DNA from: Nonomuraea endophytica
GTDB lineage: Bacteria > Actinomycetota > Actinomycetes > Streptosporangiales > Streptosporangiaceae
Reading direction: 5' to 3'
DNA length: 64,000 nucleotides
Assembly (NCBI RefSeq): GCF_014203235.1
Contig: NZ_JACHIN010000011.1
Coordinates: 310,001 to 374,000, forward strand
Shown here: piece by piece, positions 1-8,537 of the stretch
Layout: each line of letters begins with the position of its first letter
How positions within the stretch are numbered: position 1 is the first letter of the stretch
The notes under the pieces: model-generated
The model's database searches: none
The model's input: only the letters and a program-made list of their open reading frames with translations
Told to the model about the DNA's origin: nothing
Made by a program: the position numbers and the translations under genes

Positions 1-240
1 GCGCTGGCGCCCGTGGACGAGGAGCAGGCGCTGGCGATGCTGCGCCGGCTCCGGGCCTACCCGCTGCTGCGCGGCTGGCGGGGCGCGCCTCCGGTGGACG
101 AGGTGGCTGCGGCGCGGGTCGTCGTGGCGGTGTCTCGGGTGATCGCCGAGCAGGAGCACGTGGCCGAGTGCGAGATCAACCCGCTGCGCGCCGGACCGGA
201 CGGCGTGCTCGCGGTGGACGCGCTGGTGGTGATCCGATGA
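1..240 (+). CDS. Acyl-CoA synthetase (ADP-forming), C-terminal part, truncated by window edge
   Basis: The frame is open from the first base and ends in TGA at 238-240, so only the last 79 or so residues are visible. The stretch IAEQEHVAECEINPLRAG followed by a short strand and AVDALVVIR is the usual end of the ATP-grasp (succinyl-CoA synthetase beta-like) domain of ADP-forming acetate/acyl-CoA ligases. These make or cleave acyl-CoA coupled to ATP/ADP in the cytoplasm. The stop overlaps the ATG of the next gene (ATGA), so the two are translationally coupled. In this setting it could activate the acid left after 2-oxoacid decarboxylation by the neighbour, which is inference. The family call is fairly sure; the substrate cannot be told. 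Confidence 0.75.
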   Translation, partial: ALAPVDEEQALAMLRRLRAYPLLRGWRGAPPVDEVAAARVVVAVSRVIAEQEHVAECEINPLRAGPDGVLAVDALVVIR

Positions 241-1796
241 CCGCCATCTCGGGTGGGGAGTCCTTGGTCAGGGCGCTGGCCCTGCACGGGGTGGATGTCG
301 TGTTCGGCATTCCGGGCACCCACAACCTGGAGATCTACCGGCACCTGCCCGCCTACGGGGTACGGCACGTGCTGACCAGGCATGAGCAGGGGGCCGGGTA
401 TGCCGCGGACGGGTACGCGCGGGTGAGCGGGCGGCCCGGGGTGGCGCTGGTGACCTCGGGACCGGCCACGCTCAACGCGGCGGCGGCGATCGGGCAGGCC
501 TACTCCGACTCGGTGCCCGTGCTGCTGCTCTCCCCCGGCATGCCGTCCGGGCACGTGGCGGGCAGCGGGTACCTGCACGAGACCCGTGACCAGAGCCGCG
601 CCCTGGACTCCGTGGCCGCCTACAGCCACCGGGTCGGCGGCGTGGCGGAGATCCCGGCCGCGGTGGCCTCGGCGTTCGCGGCGATGACCGGGGGACGGCC
701 GCGCCCGGTGCACCTGGAGATCCCGCTGGACCTCCTGGACACGCGGGCGGTGGTCGCGGACGTGTCTCCGGTGCTGCCGCCGGTGCGGGTGCCCGGTGCG
801 GCGGAGCTGTCCGAGGCGGCCCGGCTGCTCGCGGGCGCCGCCCGGCCGTTGGTGATAGCGGGTGGCGGCGCGCGGGGCGCGGCGGTGCGCGAGCTCGCCG
901 AGCGGCTGGGGGCTCCGGTCGTGACCAGCGCCAACGGCAAGGGTGTCCTGTCCGAGGACCATCCGCTGGCGCTCGGGGCCGGGCTGCATCTGCCCGCCGT
1001 GCGGGATCTCGCCGCCTGGGCCGACGTGGTGCTTGTGGTCGGGTGCGAGCTGGCGCCGTCGGATCTGTGGAACGGGCCGCTGGAGTTCACCGGGGCGGTG
1101 GTCAGGGTGGACGTGGACCCGGCCCAGATCGTGACGAACGCCGTTCCGGACGTCGCACTGGCCGGAGACGCTCCGGTCACGCTTGACCGGCTGATCCGGC
1201 TGCTGGGGGACGGCATGGCCGTACCGCATGAGGAAGTGGCGCGGTGGCGGGTGCTCAAGGACGGGCAGGGCCGGGCGGAGGGCGCGCGGTGGGAGTGGAT
1301 CGTGCGCGCGCTGAACTCCGGGCTCGGCCCCGAGGCGGTCGTGGCCGGGGACAGCGCCATGGTCTGCTACTACGGCGCGCTGACCGGGCTGCGGGCGCGT
1401 TTCCTCTATCCCACCGGGTACGGCACGCTCGGCTACGGCCTGCCCGCCGCCATCGGCGCGGCGGTGGCGGCACCGGGGCGAGAGGTGGCGGCGCTGATGG
1501 GCGACGGCGGGGTGATGTTCACGGTGGCCGAGCTGGCCGCCGCTGTGCAGCTCGGGCTGCCGCTGCCGGTCGTGGTCGTCGACAACGGCGGCTACGGCGA
1601 GATCCGCGCCGAGATGGCCGCCCGCGACGACCCCCGGCAGGCCGTGGACCTGCCCTCCCCCGACTTCGCGCTGCTCGCCCGCGCGCTCGGCGCCCGCGGC
1701 CTGCGCGCCGACGACGAGACGACGCTGACCTCGGCGCTCAAGGAGGCGCTCACCGCCGACCGGCCCACGCTCATCCACGTGAAGGAGTCCCCATGA
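237..1796 (+). CDS. Thiamine-diphosphate enzyme, AruI-like 2-oxoacid decarboxylase family
   Basis: This 519-residue protein has the full acetolactate-synthase-like fold: N-terminal Pyr domain with the catalytic glutamate in RHEQGAGYAADGYAR, a central domain, and a C-terminal PP domain with the ThDP/Mg motif GDGG followed about 26 residues later by DNGG. The opening GIPGTHNLEIYRHLP resembles 5-guanidino-2-oxopentanoate decarboxylase (AruI) more than true acetolactate synthase, and no FAD-dependent partner or small subunit lies nearby. It probably decarboxylates a 2-oxoacid from an amino acid. ATG at 237 overlaps the preceding stop, and its own TGA overlaps the ATG of the dehydrogenase, giving one coupled operon. 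ORF reading further upstream lacks family homology, so 237 is the start. The exact substrate is uncertain. Confidence 0.8.
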   Translation: MTAISGGESLVRALALHGVDVVFGIPGTHNLEIYRHLPAYGVRHVLTRHEQGAGYAADGYARVSGRPGVALVTSGPATLNAAAAIGQAYSDSVPVLLLSPGMPSGHVAGSGYLHETRDQSRALDSVAAYSHRVGGVAEIPAAVASAFAAMTGGRPRPVHLEIPLDLLDTRAVVADVSPVLPPVRVPGAAELSEAARLLAGAARPLVIAGGGARGAAVRELAERLGAPVVTSANGKGVLSEDHPLALGAGLHLPAVRDLAAWADVVLVVGCELAPSDLWNGPLEFTGAVVRVDVDPAQIVTNAVPDVALAGDAPVTLDRLIRLLGDGMAVPHEEVARWRVLKDGQGRAEGARWEWIVRALNSGLGPEAVVAGDSAMVCYYGALTGLRARFLYPTGYGTLGYGLPAAIGAAVAAPGREVAALMGDGGVMFTVAELAAAVQLGLPLPVVVVDNGGYGEIRAEMAARDDPRQAVDLPSPDFALLARALGARGLRADDETTLTSALKEALTADRPTLIHVKESP

Positions 1797-2941
1797 GCCT
1801 GCTGGAGATCACCTGGACCGACCCCGTCACCGGGCGGCGCGGCTACGTCGTCATCGACAGCCTCGTGCGCGGCGTGGCCAGCGGCGGGCTGCGGCTGCGC
1901 GAGGGCTGCACGCTGGATGAGGTACGCGGGCTGGCGCGCGGCATGTCGCTCAAGGAGGCGCTCGTCTATAGGCCCGGCGACCGGTACGTCCCGCTGGGCG
2001 GCGCCAAGGGGGGCATCGACGTCGACCCGCTCGATCCGCAGGCGCACGCGGTGCTGAAGCGTTTCTTCACCGCGGTACTGCCCGTGGTGCGCGCCCAGTG
2101 GAACACCGGCGAGGACTTCGGCCTGCGCCAGGACACCCTCGACGAGATCGCCGGCTCCCTTGGCCTGGCCTCCACGGTCGAGGCGGCGTTCGCGCTGCTC
2201 GACGAGCCCGGCCAGGCGCGCGAACGGCTGCGGGCCGCGATGGCGGTGACGGTCGACGGGGTGCCGCTGCCGGACCTGGTCGGCGGGTACGGCGTGGCCA
2301 GGGCCGCCCTGGAGGTGGCCGGGGCGCGCGGCATCCGGGTGGAGACGGCGGTGGTGCAGGGATTCGGCTCGATCGGCGGCGCGGCGGCGCGCTACCTCGC
2401 GCGGGCCGGGGTGGCCGTCGTCGGCGTCGCCGACCGGGACGGGCTCATGCGCAACCCGGCCGGCCTGGACGTCGAACGCATGCTCGCCGCCCGCGACCTT
2501 CATGGCACCGTGGACCGCCGCGCGCTGCGGCCCGACGACCAGACCGGGGCGCGCGAGGAGTGGCTCGACGTGCCGGCCGACCTGCTGGTGCCCGCCGCCA
2601 TGTCGTACGTGATCGGGCCCGAGCAGGCCACCCGGGTTCTGGCCCGGCTCGTGGTCGAGGGGGCCAACCTGCCCACGCTGCCGGAGGCCGAGTCGGTCCT
2701 GCTGGGTCGCGGCGTACCCGTCGTGCCCGACTTCCTGGCCAACGTGATGACCAACGCCTGGTGGTGGTGGGTGCTGTTCGGCGACATCGAGCCGACGGCC
2801 GAGGCCGCCTTCGCCAAGATCGACGTGGTCATGCGGGACCTGGTCGCCTCGGTCACCCGCTACGACCTGCCACTGCGCAAGGCGGCGCTGGGACTGGCCG
2901 AGTCCAACGCCGCCCGGGTCGCCGAACGCTTCTCCGGGTGA
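1793..2941 (+). CDS. Glu/Leu/Phe/Val dehydrogenase family protein
   Basis: A 382-residue NAD(P)-dependent amino acid dehydrogenase. Visible are the catalytic lysine loop PLGGAKGGI (about residue 68), the TGEDFG segment with the catalytic aspartate (about residue 105) and the Rossmann motif VQGFGSIGGAA (about residue 190). It interconverts an L-amino acid and its 2-oxoacid with ammonia. With the upstream ThDP enzyme and acyl-CoA synthetase it suggests a route amino acid to 2-oxoacid to acyl-CoA, which is inference. It is somewhat shorter than typical glutamate dehydrogenases. The start ATG overlaps the TGA of the ThDP enzyme. The last 82 bases overlap the convergent ABC ATPase gene, whose C-terminal tail extends past its conserved end. 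Confidence 0.85.
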   Translation: MSLLEITWTDPVTGRRGYVVIDSLVRGVASGGLRLREGCTLDEVRGLARGMSLKEALVYRPGDRYVPLGGAKGGIDVDPLDPQAHAVLKRFFTAVLPVVRAQWNTGEDFGLRQDTLDEIAGSLGLASTVEAAFALLDEPGQARERLRAAMAVTVDGVPLPDLVGGYGVARAALEVAGARGIRVETAVVQGFGSIGGAAARYLARAGVAVVGVADRDGLMRNPAGLDVERMLAARDLHGTVDRRALRPDDQTGAREEWLDVPADLLVPAAMSYVIGPEQATRVLARLVVEGANLPTLPEAESVLLGRGVPVVPDFLANVMTNAWWWWVLFGDIEPTAEAAFAKIDVVMRDLVASVTRYDLPLRKAALGLAESNAARVAERFSG

Positions 2942-4620
2942 CCGGGGGTGTACCCGGGAAAGCTGGGGACCGCCGCCAGCAGCGCCTTGGTGTACGGCTC
3001 CGCGGGTGCGGTGAACACCTCGCCGACCGGCCCGGTCTCCACGACGCGGGCGTCCTTCATGACCGCGACCCGGTCGCTGACCTGCCGGATCACGCCCAGG
3101 TCGTGCGAGATGAAGATCATGGCGACGTTCAGGTCGCGGCGGAGAGCGGCCAGGAGGTCGAGGATCTGGGCCTGGATGGAGACGTCCAGGGCGGAGACGG
3201 GCTCGTCGCAAACCAGGACGTCCGGGCCCGGGGCCAGTGCGCGGGCTATGGCCACGCGCTGGCGCTGTCCTCCGGACAGTTCGCGCGGGTGCCGGCGGAG
3301 GACCGTGGCGGGAAGGCCGACCTGGTCGAGCAGTTCGGTGACGCGGCGGGTGCGGTCGCGGCCTCGGACGCCGCTCAGGGCGGCGGCCTCGGCGACGACG
3401 CGTTCGACGGTGTAGCGGGGGTCGAAGGAGCTGAGCGGGTCCTGGTGAACGGCCTGGATCGTGCGGCGGCGGGCTCTGCGGTCGCGTTCGGGGATGCCGC
3501 TCCACGGGCGGCCGGACAGCAGGACCCGTCCCTGGTCGGGTTCGATGAGGCCGAGCGCGATGCGGGCTGCGGTGGTCTTGCCGGAGCCGGACTCGCCGAC
3601 GATGCCGAGCGTCTCACCCATCCTGACGTGGAACGACACGCCGTCGACCGCGTGCCGCAGGCTGCCGTCCGGGGCGCGGAACCGTTTGGAGACATTCTCG
3701 GCCTGCAGCGCGAACGGGCTTCCCACGAACAGGCTTGCCGCGGAGGGGCTTCCCGCGAACAGGCTTGCCGTGGCCGGGCCTTCTGCGGCCGAGCTTTCCG
3801 TGGCCGAGCTTTCCGTGGCCGGGCTTTCCGTGGCCTGGACGGACACGCGGATCGCCACCGGTTCCATCGGGACGGCGGCGATCAGGGACTTGGTGTAAGC
3901 GTGCTGCGGGTTGGACAGGACCTGGGCGGTGGTGTCCTGCTCGACGACGGCGCCCTCCTTCATCACCGCCACCCGGTCCGCCAGGCGGGCGACGACGGCG
4001 AGGTCGTGGCTGATCAGCAGGAGCCCGGCGCCCCGCTCCTTCAACGCCCCCAGCAGCTCCAGGATCTGCGCCTGCACGGTCACGTCGAGCGCGGTGGTGG
4101 GCTCGTCGGCCACGAGCAGCCTCGGCCCGGCCGCGAGGACGGAGGCGATGAGGGCCCGCTGCCGCAGTCCCCCGGACAGCTCGTGCGGATGCTGGCGTGC
4201 CCGGCGCTCCGGTTCTGGGACGCCGACGTCGGTGAGGAGGCTCCGCACGCGGGCGCCGGTCTCGGCGCGGGGGACGACACGATGGGTGCGCAGCGACTCG
4301 GCGATCTCCGCGCCGACCGTTCTGAGGGGGTCGAGGGAGGTCAGGGCGTCCTGGAGGATCAGCCCGATACGGCGGCCGCGCACGGCCCGCCAGTCCCGTT
4401 CGGCCAGCCCGGTCAGGTCCTGGCCGTCGAAGGCCAGGCGGCGGGCGGTGACGTGGGCGCGCGGCCCGGCCAGGCCGACGAGGGCGCGGGCGGTGACGCT
4501 CTTGCCCGAGCCCGATTCGCCGACGACGGCCAGGCACTCGCCGGGAGCCACGGTGAAGGACACGTCCCGCACGACCTGGACCCGCCCGAAGGCCACGGTG
4601 AGCCCTTCGACCTCGATCAC
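2860..4620 (-). CDS. Oligopeptide ABC transporter, fused double ATPase (DppD-DppF type)
   Basis: A 586-residue protein with two complete ABC ATPase halves. Half 1 has Walker A GESGSGKSV, signature LSGGLRQRA and Walker B LLVADEPTTALD. Half 2 has GESGSGKTT, LSGGQRQRVAIARAL and VLVCDEPVSALD. Each half ends with the YTK(S/A)LI/LAAVP segment typical of peptide/nickel transporters. It energises uptake through the two permeases upstream. The start is GTG at 4620, preceded by GGAGGG and overlapping the stop of the permease (GTGA); the ORF continues upstream but without homology. The linker between the halves is a low-complexity Ala/Ser/Thr/Glu stretch encoded by DNA tandem repeats (3720-3840). The C-terminal tail of about 27 residues overlaps the convergent dehydrogenase gene. 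Confidence 0.88.
   Translation of the reverse strand: MIEVEGLTVAFGRVQVVRDVSFTVAPGECLAVVGESGSGKSVTARALVGLAGPRAHVTARRLAFDGQDLTGLAERDWRAVRGRRIGLILQDALTSLDPLRTVGAEIAESLRTHRVVPRAETGARVRSLLTDVGVPEPERRARQHPHELSGGLRQRALIASVLAAGPRLLVADEPTTALDVTVQAQILELLGALKERGAGLLLISHDLAVVARLADRVAVMKEGAVVEQDTTAQVLSNPQHAYTKSLIAAVPMEPVAIRVSVQATESPATESSATESSAAEGPATASLFAGSPSAASLFVGSPFALQAENVSKRFRAPDGSLRHAVDGVSFHVRMGETLGIVGESGSGKTTAARIALGLIEPDQGRVLLSGRPWSGIPERDRRARRRTIQAVHQDPLSSFDPRYTVERVVAEAAALSGVRGRDRTRRVTELLDQVGLPATVLRRHPRELSGGQRQRVAIARALAPGPDVLVCDEPVSALDVSIQAQILDLLAALRRDLNVAMIFISHDLGVIRQVSDRVAVMKDARVVETGPVGEVFTAPAEPYTKALLAAVPSFPGYTPGHPEKRSATRAALDSASPSAALRSGRS
3720..3840. repeat. Tandem repeats in the linker between the two ATPase halves
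   Basis: Two near-identical 30-base units (each containing CGAACAGGCTTGCCG) are followed by about four 15-base units of the type TTTCCGTGGCCGAGC. They stay in frame and encode repeats such as ATESPATESSATESS. Similar in-frame expansions occur in interdomain linkers of the PKS genes in this window. Confidence 0.8.
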
Positions 4621-5423
4621 GGCTTCCCTCCGGCGAAGCGGCCGCGGGCGGCGCGGCCGAGCACGTTCACGGCGATGACGGTGACGGTGATGGCCGCGCC
4701 GGGGAAGACGCCGAGCCACCAGGCCGTCTCCAGGAAGTCGCGGCCCTCGGCGAGCATGGCGCCCCATTCGGGCGCCGGCGGCTGGGTGCCGAAGCCGAGG
4801 AAGCCGAGCCCGGATCCGGCGATGAGCGCGGTGCCGAAGCCGACGGTGGCCAGGACCAGCAGCGGGCCGACGGCGTTGGGCAGGATGTGGCGGACGATCA
4901 GGACGGAACGGCGCAGGCCCAGCCCCTTCGCCGACTCGACGTAGCCGGAGCCGCGCACGACCAGCGCCTCCGCTCGCACGACGCGGGCGTACCCGGGGGT
5001 GAAGGCGATGGCGATGGCCAGCACGAGGTTGGTGGTGCCGGCGCCGAGGACGGCGATGACCACCAGGGCCACGAGCAGCTGTGGCAGCGACATCAGGACG
5101 TCGGCCACCCGCATGACCACCTGGTCGGCCGCCCGCCCGCCGAGCGCGGCGGCGAGCCCGAGCAGGCCGCCGGCCACGACGGCCGCCGCGGTGGCGCCGG
5201 CGCCGATCAGCAGCGAGGGCCGCGCGCCGTGCACGACCCGGGTGAACAGGTCGCGGCCGAGCTGGTCGGTGCCGAACCAGTGCCGCGTACCGGGAGGCAG
5301 CAGCGCGTTGACGGGATCGATGGCGATCGGCGAGGCGTCACTCAGCAGCTCCGGTACGGCTGCCGCCACCCCGAACGGCACCAGCACCAGGCAGGACACC
5401 AGCAGCGGCCAGTAGCGCCTCAC
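4617..5423 (-). CDS. Oligopeptide ABC transporter permease (DppC type)
   Basis: A 268-residue integral membrane protein with an N-terminal transmembrane helix (YWPLLVSCLVLVPFGVAA), the HWFGTDQLGRDLFTRVVHG segment diagnostic of DppC/OppC permeases, and further hydrophobic helices. The EAA-type cytoplasmic loop (ESAKGLGLRRSVLIVRHILPNA) contacts the ATPase. It forms the channel with the DppB-type permease encoded just upstream. The start is GTG at 5423, overlapping the stop of the upstream permease by four bases (GTGA). Its own stop overlaps the GTG of the ATPase in the same way, so the operon is tightly coupled. Confidence 0.88.
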   Translation of the reverse strand: MRRYWPLLVSCLVLVPFGVAAAVPELLSDASPIAIDPVNALLPPGTRHWFGTDQLGRDLFTRVVHGARPSLLIGAGATAAAVVAGGLLGLAAALGGRAADQVVMRVADVLMSLPQLLVALVVIAVLGAGTTNLVLAIAIAFTPGYARVVRAEALVVRGSGYVESAKGLGLRRSVLIVRHILPNAVGPLLVLATVGFGTALIAGSGLGFLGFGTQPPAPEWGAMLAEGRDFLETAWWLGVFPGAAITVTVIAVNVLGRAARGRFAGGKP

Positions 5424-6349
5424 GCGACCACCGCGCCCCTGAGCCGAGGGTCGATGGCCAGGTAGAGCAGGTCGACCAGCGCCGAGATGACGACGAACGT
5501 CAGTGCCGACACGAGCACCACCCCCATGACCACGGGCATGTCCCTGTTCTGCACGGCCTGCAGCGTGAGCGCCCCGAGCCCCGGCCGTCCGAAGACGGTC
5601 TCCACCAGGACGGCGCCGCCGAGCAGCGTGCCCACGAGCCAGCCCGCGAGCGTGGCCAGGGAGCCGGCCGCGTGCCTGAGCGCGTGGCGCAGCCGTACCG
5701 CCGTCTGGCTCAGCCCTCGGGCCCTGGCGGTGAGCGCGAACGGCTGCGCCAGCGCGCTCTCCAGCCCTTCGCGCAGGACCTGCGCGAGCACCCCGGCGAT
5801 CGGCAGCGCGAGCGTGACCGCGGGCAGGACCAGCGCGGCCGGGCCGTCGCCGCCGATGATCGGGAACAGCCGCAGGTGGAAGGAGAAGGCGGTCAGCAGG
5901 AGGACGCCCAGCCAGTAGGAGGGCAGGGAGACCGCGGTCAGCTCCCACGCGGAGGCGAGCGCGCGGGCCGCCGGGTGCCGGCCGGCCGTGGTGATCGCCG
6001 AGATCAGCGCGAGGGCCAGCGCCACGACGATCGCGGCGACGGCCAGTTGCACGGTGGGGCCGAGCTGGTCGGCGATGAGCCACCCGACGGGGCGCTGGAG
6101 CTGGTAGGAGGAGCCCAGGTCGCCGGAGGCCAGCCGGCCGAGGTGGCCGAGGTACTGGGTGAGCAGCGGCCGGTCGAACCCGAGCTCCGCGCTGATCTGC
6201 CGTCTGACCTCGGGTGAGGCGGTGGTGGCCGGGCCGAGCAGGATCGCGACCGGGTCGCCGGGGATGAGGTGCAGCGAGAGGAAGGCGAGGCTCGCGGCGC
6301 CGTACAGCACCGCGAGACCTGCCACCAGCCGCTTGAGCAGCGTCCTCAC
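5420..6349 (-). CDS. Oligopeptide ABC transporter permease (DppB type)
   Basis: A 309-residue membrane permease. The N-terminus (LLKRLVAGLAVLYGAASLAFLSLHLIPGDP) is the classic DppB/OppB opening, with the first helix followed by the HLIPGDP motif. Further features are GFDRPLLTQYLGHLGRLASGDLG, several helices, and an EAA loop (ARARGLSQTAVRLRHALRHA). It pairs with the DppC-type permease next to it. The start is GTG at 6349, overlapping the stop of the substrate-binding lipoprotein gene (GTGA). The longer open frame upstream is out-of-frame reading of that gene and was ignored. Confidence 0.88.
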   Translation of the reverse strand: MRTLLKRLVAGLAVLYGAASLAFLSLHLIPGDPVAILLGPATTASPEVRRQISAELGFDRPLLTQYLGHLGRLASGDLGSSYQLQRPVGWLIADQLGPTVQLAVAAIVVALALALISAITTAGRHPAARALASAWELTAVSLPSYWLGVLLLTAFSFHLRLFPIIGGDGPAALVLPAVTLALPIAGVLAQVLREGLESALAQPFALTARARGLSQTAVRLRHALRHAAGSLATLAGWLVGTLLGGAVLVETVFGRPGLGALTLQAVQNRDMPVVMGVVLVSALTFVVISALVDLLYLAIDPRLRGAVVA

Positions 6350-8025
6350 CGGGACGGCCGATCGAGCCAGACGTCGTGGAAGAGCGGCCAGGCGTTGGCG
6401 TCGAGCGTGAGGCCGTGCACGTTCCTGCCGAGGCCGAGCACCTGCGACTGGGTGTAGACGGGGATGACGATGGCCAGGTCGAGCGCGCGCTGCTGGGTCT
6501 TGGCGTACACGTCCTTCCTGACGGCCTCGTCGAGGGTGGCGCGGCCCTGGTCGGTCCACTTCGTCAGGTCGGGGTCGTCGAGGAAGGTGCCGTTCTGGCC
6601 GCCCTTCTCCAGTTTGCTGGCGCCGTTGAAGAGCAGCCACAGGACGTCGGGCTCGAAGCGCGACCAGCTGTAGTCGGCCAGGTCGGCCTTGCCGCCGTAG
6701 ACGCGCTCCAGGTAGGTGCCGATGTCGGCCTGGGGGCGGAGCACTTCGACGCCGAGCTTCTTCAGGTCGGCCTGGAAGGCCTGGCCGAGCACGTCGCGCT
6801 GGTCCTTGAGGTACTGCGCGGGCAGCAGCGGCCAGTCGACGACCAGGCGCTTGCCGTCCTTGGTGCGGTAGCCCTCGGCGTCCCGGCCGGTCCAGCCGGC
6901 TTCGTCGAGCAGTTTTCCGGCCAGGGCCGGGTCGTAGGGCCAGCTGTTCTCCAGCGCGGCGAGGTAGCCGGGCGTGGCGGGCGAGAGCGGGCTCCACGCC
7001 CGCTTGAACTGGCCGAAGTAGACCGCCTTGACGTTGGTGTCGACGTCGATGCCGCGCTGCAGCGCCTTGCGGACCTTCGGGTCGTTCAGCGGGGCCTTGG
7101 AGGTGTTGAGGTAGATGCTGTAGTTGCCGCCCGGGTAGTCCGTCTTGAGCACGGTGACCGCCTTGTTGGCCTCGACCGCCTTGACCTGGGCCGACGGTAT
7201 CGCCGCTGCGACGTCGACCTGCCTGCTGGTCAGCCCGCCGATCCGGACCGACGCCTCCGGCAGGAAGCGCACGGTCAGCTTGTCGAGGTAGGCGGCGCCG
7301 GGGTGGGCGCTGGTCTTCGGCGCCCAGGCGTAGGCGTCGTTCCTGGTGAAGGTGGCCTGCTGGCCCTTGGTGTAGCCGCTGAACACGAAGGGACCCGTGC
7401 CGGCGGCCGCCGGGCCGCCGGAGCCGAGCGTGGCGGCGTTGGCCGCGAGCGTCTTGGGCGAGTAGAAGCCCAGGTAAGCGGTACTGGCCGCCTGGAGGAA
7501 CGGCGCGAAGGGCGCCGAGAACCCGACCTTCACCGTGTGCGTGTCCACGATCTCGGTCCCGGTGTAGGGGCCGAGCAGGTTGGAGGCGAGCTGCGACTTG
7601 GTGGCCGGATCGGCGATGCGGTCGAAGTTGGCCTTCACCGCCTTGGCGTCGAAGGGGGTGCCGTCGTGGAAGGTGACGTCCTTGCGCAGCTTGAACGTGT
7701 AGCTCTTCAGGTCCGGCGCCACCTCCCACGACTCGGCCAGCCAGGGGTGGAACGCGCCCTCGGCGTCCTGGGCGATCAGCGAGTCGAAGACGTTGCGCAG
7801 GATCGCGCCGGTGATGTCCTGCGCGCTGACGTGCGCGTCGAAGGTGACGGGTTCGGTGTCGGCGGCGAACGTCAGCGACCCGCCCTTGGCGGGTCCGGCC
7901 GGGCTCTGGGCGGCGCTGCCCGGCGGACTCGCCGCCGGAGAGGCGCAGGCCGCCAGCAGAAGTACGGCAAGCGCGACGGTCACCACTTTGTCACGCAAAA
8001 ACCGGAAATTACTGGGCATTAACAT
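6346..8025 (-). CDS. Peptide ABC transporter substrate-binding lipoprotein (SBP_bac_5)
   Basis: A 559-residue extracellular solute-binding protein. A basic N-terminus and hydrophobic stretch end in the lipobox LLAAC, with lipidated Cys27. The family 5 signature YTFKLRKDVTFHDGTPFDAKAVK lies near residue 115. It captures peptides or similar ligands for the permeases encoded downstream. The start ATG at 8025 has GGAG six bases upstream; an alternative ATG is at 8019. If 8025 is used, codon 2 is TTA, a rare codon in such genomes. Three TAGGGG repeats sit about 80-105 bases upstream, and the same hexamer precedes the PKS operon. This hints that the transporter is co-regulated with polyketide synthesis. 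Confidence 0.9.
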   Translation of the reverse strand: MLMPSNFRFLRDKVVTVALAVLLLAACASPAASPPGSAAQSPAGPAKGGSLTFAADTEPVTFDAHVSAQDITGAILRNVFDSLIAQDAEGAFHPWLAESWEVAPDLKSYTFKLRKDVTFHDGTPFDAKAVKANFDRIADPATKSQLASNLLGPYTGTEIVDTHTVKVGFSAPFAPFLQAASTAYLGFYSPKTLAANAATLGSGGPAAAGTGPFVFSGYTKGQQATFTRNDAYAWAPKTSAHPGAAYLDKLTVRFLPEASVRIGGLTSRQVDVAAAIPSAQVKAVEANKAVTVLKTDYPGGNYSIYLNTSKAPLNDPKVRKALQRGIDVDTNVKAVYFGQFKRAWSPLSPATPGYLAALENSWPYDPALAGKLLDEAGWTGRDAEGYRTKDGKRLVVDWPLLPAQYLKDQRDVLGQAFQADLKKLGVEVLRPQADIGTYLERVYGGKADLADYSWSRFEPDVLWLLFNGASKLEKGGQNGTFLDDPDLTKWTDQGRATLDEAVRKDVYAKTQQRALDLAIVIPVYTQSQVLGLGRNVHGLTLDANAWPLFHDVWLDRPSR

Positions 8026-8106
8026 GAACCACTCCGGCGAACGAGAAATGAAATTTCGTGAAAAGACCTTCGGGAAAAGACTAGGTATGCCACTACCGAG
8101 CCGACA

Positions 8107-8131
8107 CCCCTAGTGACCCCTACACCCCCTA
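8107..8131 (-). promoter_or_regulatory. Triple TAGGGG direct repeat upstream of the ABC transporter operon
   Basis: On the plus strand CCCCTA occurs at 8107-8112, 8117-8122 and 8126-8131, spaced 10 and 9 bases, so all three face the same side of the helix. Read on the minus strand this is TAGGGG repeated three times ahead of the lipoprotein gene that starts at 8025. The third copy contains the TAG stop of the upstream SnoaL-like gene. The block TCACTAGGGGT is nearly identical to TCATTAGGGGT in front of the first PKS gene. It looks like an activator site; the binder is inferred to be the LuxR-family protein at 31851-33404. Confidence 0.5.
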
Positions 8132-8536
8132 CCGGGGATATCGGGGAATGGAGACGCGTTTCCCGATCCGCCACCCCTCACCGGTGTGCCGGAGCTCGTC
8201 CAGGTAGTCGCCGTTGTGCACGCTGCCGTCCGGAAGAATCGCCAGGTAGCGGCTGCGCGCCCGCACCACCCCGTCGCCGTCGAGGAAGACGTGGGTGTCG
8301 AGGGTCTGGTGGTCGGGGGCCTCGGGCCCGAGACCGACCGCGAACTCCCCGATGGCGCGCAGGCCGCGCACCACCCGGCCGGCCCCCTTGGTCAGTTCGA
8401 GCACCCCGTCCTCGGCGAAGACCCGGCCGAGCCCGTCGAGGTCCTTGTTGTCGAACGCGTGGGAGAAAAGCGCCAGCGTCCCCCGAATATCGGAAATATC
8501 CTCTCGCGAAAGCTCAGTCATATTATCCACCGTCAT
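8129..8536 (-). CDS. SnoaL/NTF2-like protein 2 (small alpha+beta barrel)
   Basis: A 135-residue protein of the SnoaL-like/nuclear transport factor 2 superfamily. The opening DISDIRGTLALFSHAFDNKDLDGLGRVFAEDGVLEL and the later DTHVFLDGDGVVRARSRYLAIL are typical of the SnoaL_4 type. Members are cyclases, dehydratases, isomerases or inactive binding proteins. It is the last gene of the PKS operon, one base after the stop of the other SnoaL-like gene, so a tailoring role on the polyketide is likely. The start ATG at 8536 directly follows that stop; an in-frame ATG at 8521 preceded by GGTGGA is an alternative. The reaction cannot be read from sequence. Confidence 0.8.
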   Translation of the reverse strand: MTVDNMTELSREDISDIRGTLALFSHAFDNKDLDGLGRVFAEDGVLELTKGAGRVVRGLRAIGEFAVGLGPEAPDHQTLDTHVFLDGDGVVRARSRYLAILPDGSVHNGDYLDELRHTGEGWRIGKRVSIPRYPR

Positions 8537-8537
8537 T

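Noticed and set aside
2098..4944. Plus-strand open frame of 948 codons
   Set aside because: It runs out of frame through the dehydrogenase and antisense through the ABC ATPase, and the translation has no recognisable domain.
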